Of a stretch of 64,000 nt of DNA, positions 60,258 to 64,000 are shown one piece after another (the stretch's first letter is position 1; every line of letters starts with the position of its first letter). Made by a program: the position numbers and the translations under genes. Origin of the DNA: Liquidambar formosana. Lineage: Eukaryota; Streptophyta; Magnoliopsida; Saxifragales; Altingiaceae. Location: contig CM077828.1 of the NCBI GenBank assembly GCA_039720395.1, positions 25,462,717 to 25,526,716 on the forward strand, read 5' to 3'. The notes under the pieces are model-generated. The model ran no database searches. It saw nothing but the letters and a program-made list of their open reading frames with translations, and was not told the origin of the DNA.

Positions 60258-63065
60258 TTAAATAATCACTAGTTCGACCCCTTGAGGTAGTTTTGTTTCG
60301 ACTGCTTGGCACGCTCTCTAGCCACTAGTTCCTCCCCGGATTCTGGAAACTCCCAGGGGGGTTCCCACAGAATATGGACTATGAGGATTTATGATAATTT
60401 TCTTAAGCATGATTGCATTTTCAAGTAAGTACATGGCGAGTTCGAGATCAACTGGACACCCAACAAACCCAACAAATTCCACCACCTTGAGGTGTCGATG
60501 GCAGCATTTAGGAGCGGTCCATATTTCCCTTCGTCGATCTGCAAGGTCCATTCCATGATAACTGCAACAAGGGAAAAAAGGAGCCACATCATGCTTGCTG
60601 TTATTTAGCTGTTTATCTTTATTTCTCAAAAGCCATATCAACCTTATAAGTTATAATAGACGAAAGATAACTAAATATATTTTTTTTTTTCAAAAAATGC
60701 TGTCAGCTAGGGAGCACTATATCACAAATTCTATCAGTCCCTGTCCACAAAAAGAACCCAAAATTGAAACATAATAAAACCAGTTCAGTTTCACTAACTA
60801 CTATACCCAAATAGTTCAAAACTTGTCATCTGGAGGAAAAATTAGAATAGCTCCAATGCAAAGAAGACGGATAAGGATTTATAGAGAAAAAATGCATGTG
60901 AAGGGCAACGTTTGTCCATAACCAGGACAGTTATGATCACAAAAACTATGTAGAATAACTTTTACCATATTTGATAATCCTTTATGATGCTAATTGACAT
61001 CATACTTTCAAATCGAGTTGAAATATAGGCACAACCATGCAGCCAAATTTACCCAACCAGTAATCTTTTTGATATATGAATTACATTATGACTTGCATGC
61101 ACATAATATAACACAACCTTCAAAATAGTGTTTCTCAATTGTAATACACTTGTTAGAGAACTAGGTATCCACTTACAAGTGTGCAAATGAAAATCTGAGA
61201 GAGACCAAGACAATATCATACTCTTATGCACTAATGCCAAACATGGCTGATAATATGCCACAGTAAAATAAACCCAATCACTAAAACAATTGCATAACTA
61301 ATTTCCTTTCATAAGCTTGCTAAGGAGATGGAGAACTCTTTGTAAACCCTTGAATGAAATCCATGTGCAATTCTAACCATCGAAACAATATAAATAATAA
61401 ATCCCACAAATTTCAAATTGCAAGTGCTATAGAAAGAACAGTTACCTCCAACATAAATCTGTGCAATAAAGGAGATGCCCTTATTAGACAAGTCAAACCA
61501 AGGAGGCTATCAGAATCACAGGCATGAATTCTCAATGTTAAGTACCTGAGTTCACTTAATTCACATTGTGGCAATTGTGAATTTTCCTGAAAGACAGAAA
61601 TCATCATTAGACTATAAAATTTAAGATCATATTAAAAGACTTGCAACCACATGAAGGATTGCAATAAATTGTACATACTAACCGGATGCTGCTACATTGT
61701 CAACTCAAGAGTCTCTAGATTAGAAAGATAGTTTGCAAGTGTGTGGCAAGCATAACCTACAGGCTCATATGGCCCACCAAATGATACATCAACAAGCAAG
61801 GGAGCATTCTGAATATGCAGTTCAAATCTGGGTCCAAAATATTTGAATTGCACAAGATTTGGAGCACAAATCTCAACAATGTTCACATATTTACAATGGT
61901 GTATCTCCAAGTACTTCAACTGGAGTGAAGAACCAGCAACTTTAAGATTCACTAAATGCTCCGAATTATGAACACATAATTGTTAAACAAGCGGACAGCT
62001 AGAAAGAAAAAACTTAAGAATCTCTCCCGTAACATTTACAAATTTCAAAGAAAGTGACCTTAAGAACTTAATGCTTGGTAAACCAAGAGGGCTTTGGAGG
62101 TAAACATAACACTCGTGTGGAAAGTTGTACTGCTCAGGAGCTCTCCAACTGCCTTCATATGTTTTCAAGTTTAACTCAAGCCTTTTAGCTCTCTTTGCAA
62201 TTGAAAAGTCAATCCATTTATCAATGCTGGATTTGAAACTACTATCCAACCAAAAACAAACTATGAACTCATCTATAGTCGAACCTTGATGCAATTCCAA
62301 GACTTGGTTCACCCACCTCACATATTTAGATTGTTCCACTTCTAGAAACCATGGGTCTTCCTGCTTTTTCTTCGAACCATCCAAGTCCAAACTACCAGTG
62401 CTAAATGGCCATAAATATTGCCATCTTTTTGAAAGAACACTAGTACTCGCCGCTTCTTTAATTGTCAACCAAGAAATAATACAAGCAAGAATTTCATTTG
62501 GCATATGACTAATCCAATCGTCCAAATAATTCTCTCTCCCATCACCCAACTAATAGAAAGAAGAAACATAAAGGAAAGAAAAAAGTGTTTAGCAAAATTA
62601 CCAAACTATTCAAATTGGATAGAAGTTCATCTAACAGGCGAAGCAAGAGTAAATTAAGAACAATGTAACAACAACGACAATCGAAGAAACAAAAACAGCA
62701 ACAACAATTGATGGGATGGGGGGGATTTTATGGGCACATTTGGACAAACAACGAAAATTGAATTGTTTCTTGTGTTATTATTTATAAAAAAATCAACACT
62801 TTTGTTATTTGTGTAATTATTATAGGAGAAAATTCACAATCATGAATGAACCCATTATAGAAAATCAAAGTAGCAAATTATTTAAATTCAATAAAAAGCT
62901 CATCCAACAGGTCAAGCAAGAGTAAATTGATAACAATGCCGCTGACGATGACGAAAAAAAAAATATCCCCTTCAAAATTAAAAAAAAAATAAATAATAGA
63001 GTGAGGAATAAAAAATTCACCTGCTTTTGGGCACATATAGAGGTCTTCTTCACCCACTTCCCCAT
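60258..63065 (-). pseudogene. F-box/FBD/LRR-repeat gene, copy 2, multiply broken
   Basis: Exons: 63065-63021 (MGKWVKKTS), 62549-61683, 61586-61446, 60561-60258. It is a tandem paralogue of the gene at 55580-58458 with identical exon structure; exon 3 is 141 bases in both. The F-box (MPNEILACIISWLT, LSKRWQYLW), LRR region and FBD end are recognisable. Lesions: TAA at 61983-61985 (copy 1 has GAA) after FFLSSCPLV, with the frame continuing beyond; TAG where copy 1 has CAA in VMQRH, near 61692; a frame change early in exon 4; and a +1 in a run of six G (60356-60361, plus strand) disrupting the FBD tail. With at least two nonsense and two frame changes this is a pseudogene. There is no ATG at the exon 2 start; the Met is in exon 1. 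Confidence 0.88.
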
Positions 63066-63390
63066 TTAATATGGGAAAAACTAAAGTTGTTGTGCTTGCC
63101 CTTTTCGTTAATCAACCTGAAATTTCGATTCATAAGCTTTAGAAACTGCCCAACAAGAAAATCACACAACTAGCTGAGAAATTACAATAACCAATGCACT
63201 AGTAGATGTACAAACCGATGTAAAGAGAAAAACTTGTCTGCAAAGTATATGATATGGAACCTCTGGCTCTAAAGAGCATGCACTGTCGACGTCGCCGGCG
63301 GCGAATCGGGGTGAAATCCCTCCTTTCCTCTTTCATCCCTCCCTCTGTTTCGTGTCAGCTGTGATCAAACGTCCATTTTTCCTTTCCGTA
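63066..63390. other. 5' flank of F-box copy 2
   Basis: Upstream region of the minus-strand pseudogene. Nothing else recognised. Confidence 0.5.
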
Positions 63391-63796
63391 GGCTCTGTAT
63401 GGATTGAGAGAAATGGAGAGAAGAGAAGAGAAAAGAAGAGAAGGGAAGAGGAGAGAAGAGAAGAGAAAGTAACTTTCTCTTCACCCTGTTTGGTTAGTTA
63501 GACCTCATTAACGAAGAGAAAAGGAGAGAAAGTAGTCAAAATTACATTAATACCTTTTTTTATATATTAAAGTGAAATTATTTAGGGATATATTTGTTAT
63601 TTCATAGCTAACTTATTACTTTTCTCTCCCTTTTTCTCCAAATCTCTCTAATTTAGAGAGAAAGTTAAATGGGTTCATTTTCTCTCCATTTTCTTTTTCT
63701 TCTCTCCTAAATTAACAATCCAAATAAAGAAAATAGAAAAAAAATCATTTTCTTTTTTCTTCTCTTCTCTCCGTTTCTCTCAATCCATACATAGCT
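63391..63796. mobile_element. MITE with GAGA-rich inverted ends
   Basis: The left end GGCTCTGTATGGATTGAGAG is mirrored at the right by TCTCAATCCATACATAGCT. The arms extend as purine-rich GAGAAGAGAAG on the left and TCTTCTCTTCTC on the right. It is flanked by GTA on both sides (63388-63390 and 63797-63799), possibly a 3-bp target copy. The interior is AT-rich with no coding content. Confidence 0.7.
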
Positions 63797-64000
63797 GTAA
63801 TGTCGGCAGAAAAGGTCTCAGCGGCGAGTAAGCGACTATGCATGTCACCTATACTAATTTTACGTTCGTAAAAATCATATTGTAAAATTACCTATACGGA
63901 TTGGTCCCACTATTAGCAAATAATTACAGTTGCTGGACATTTTGTATTAAAGTGTGATTATTTTCCCATAGCAGTACGACTCAGTAATTCCCCCATTTTA

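Overview
This is nuclear DNA of a eudicot plant, probably a woody rosid. The evidence is plant-specific gene families (LOB-domain, BRUTUS-type E3, nodulin-like MFS, F-box/FBD/LRR), GT-AG introns, AT-rich intergenic DNA and many plant transposon types. The species cannot be fixed from the sequence alone.

Layout. 68-12223 (+): the 3' two thirds of a ubiquitin-specific-protease-related gene (USP53/54-like, Arabidopsis At3g47890/At3g47910 type). Two of its introns are swollen by LINEs, one carrying a hAT element and one carrying a reverse-oriented LINE. 13826-14964 (+): a LOB-domain gene of the LBD27/SIDECAR POLLEN type. 17729-27068 (-): a complete 12-exon BRUTUS-like hemerythrin/RING E3 ligase gene with a SINE and a solo LTR in its introns. 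27-45 kb: a gene desert of transposons, including a 2.7-kb solo LTR with phased palindromes, a Mutator-like foldback MITE, two LINE tails, a Helitron, a tandem duplication and a hAT element holding a LINE tail. 45073-49457 and 52476-54615 (+): two tandem nodulin-like MFS transporter genes with one conserved intron. 55580-58458 and 60258-63065 (-): two tandem F-box/FBD/LRR genes, both broken, separated by foldback elements.

Neighbour order agrees with what I recall of Arabidopsis (LBD27 beside the USP-related genes on chromosome 3; BRUTUS-LIKE genes beside nodulin-like MFS genes on chromosome 1). This supports the identifications. Nothing suggests these genes form a pathway.

A recurring oddity is that three otherwise well-conserved genes (USP-like, LBD, first nodulin-like) each carry exactly one +1 frameshift at a short homopolymer, and both F-box genes show similar lesions. 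This looks either like residual assembly indels or like real decay, and should be settled before any gene is called a pseudogene. I found no clear new biological system. The strongest unexplained structure is a cluster of six 12-bp near-palindromes, mostly 21-22 bp apart, just upstream of the TATA box of the large solo LTR.
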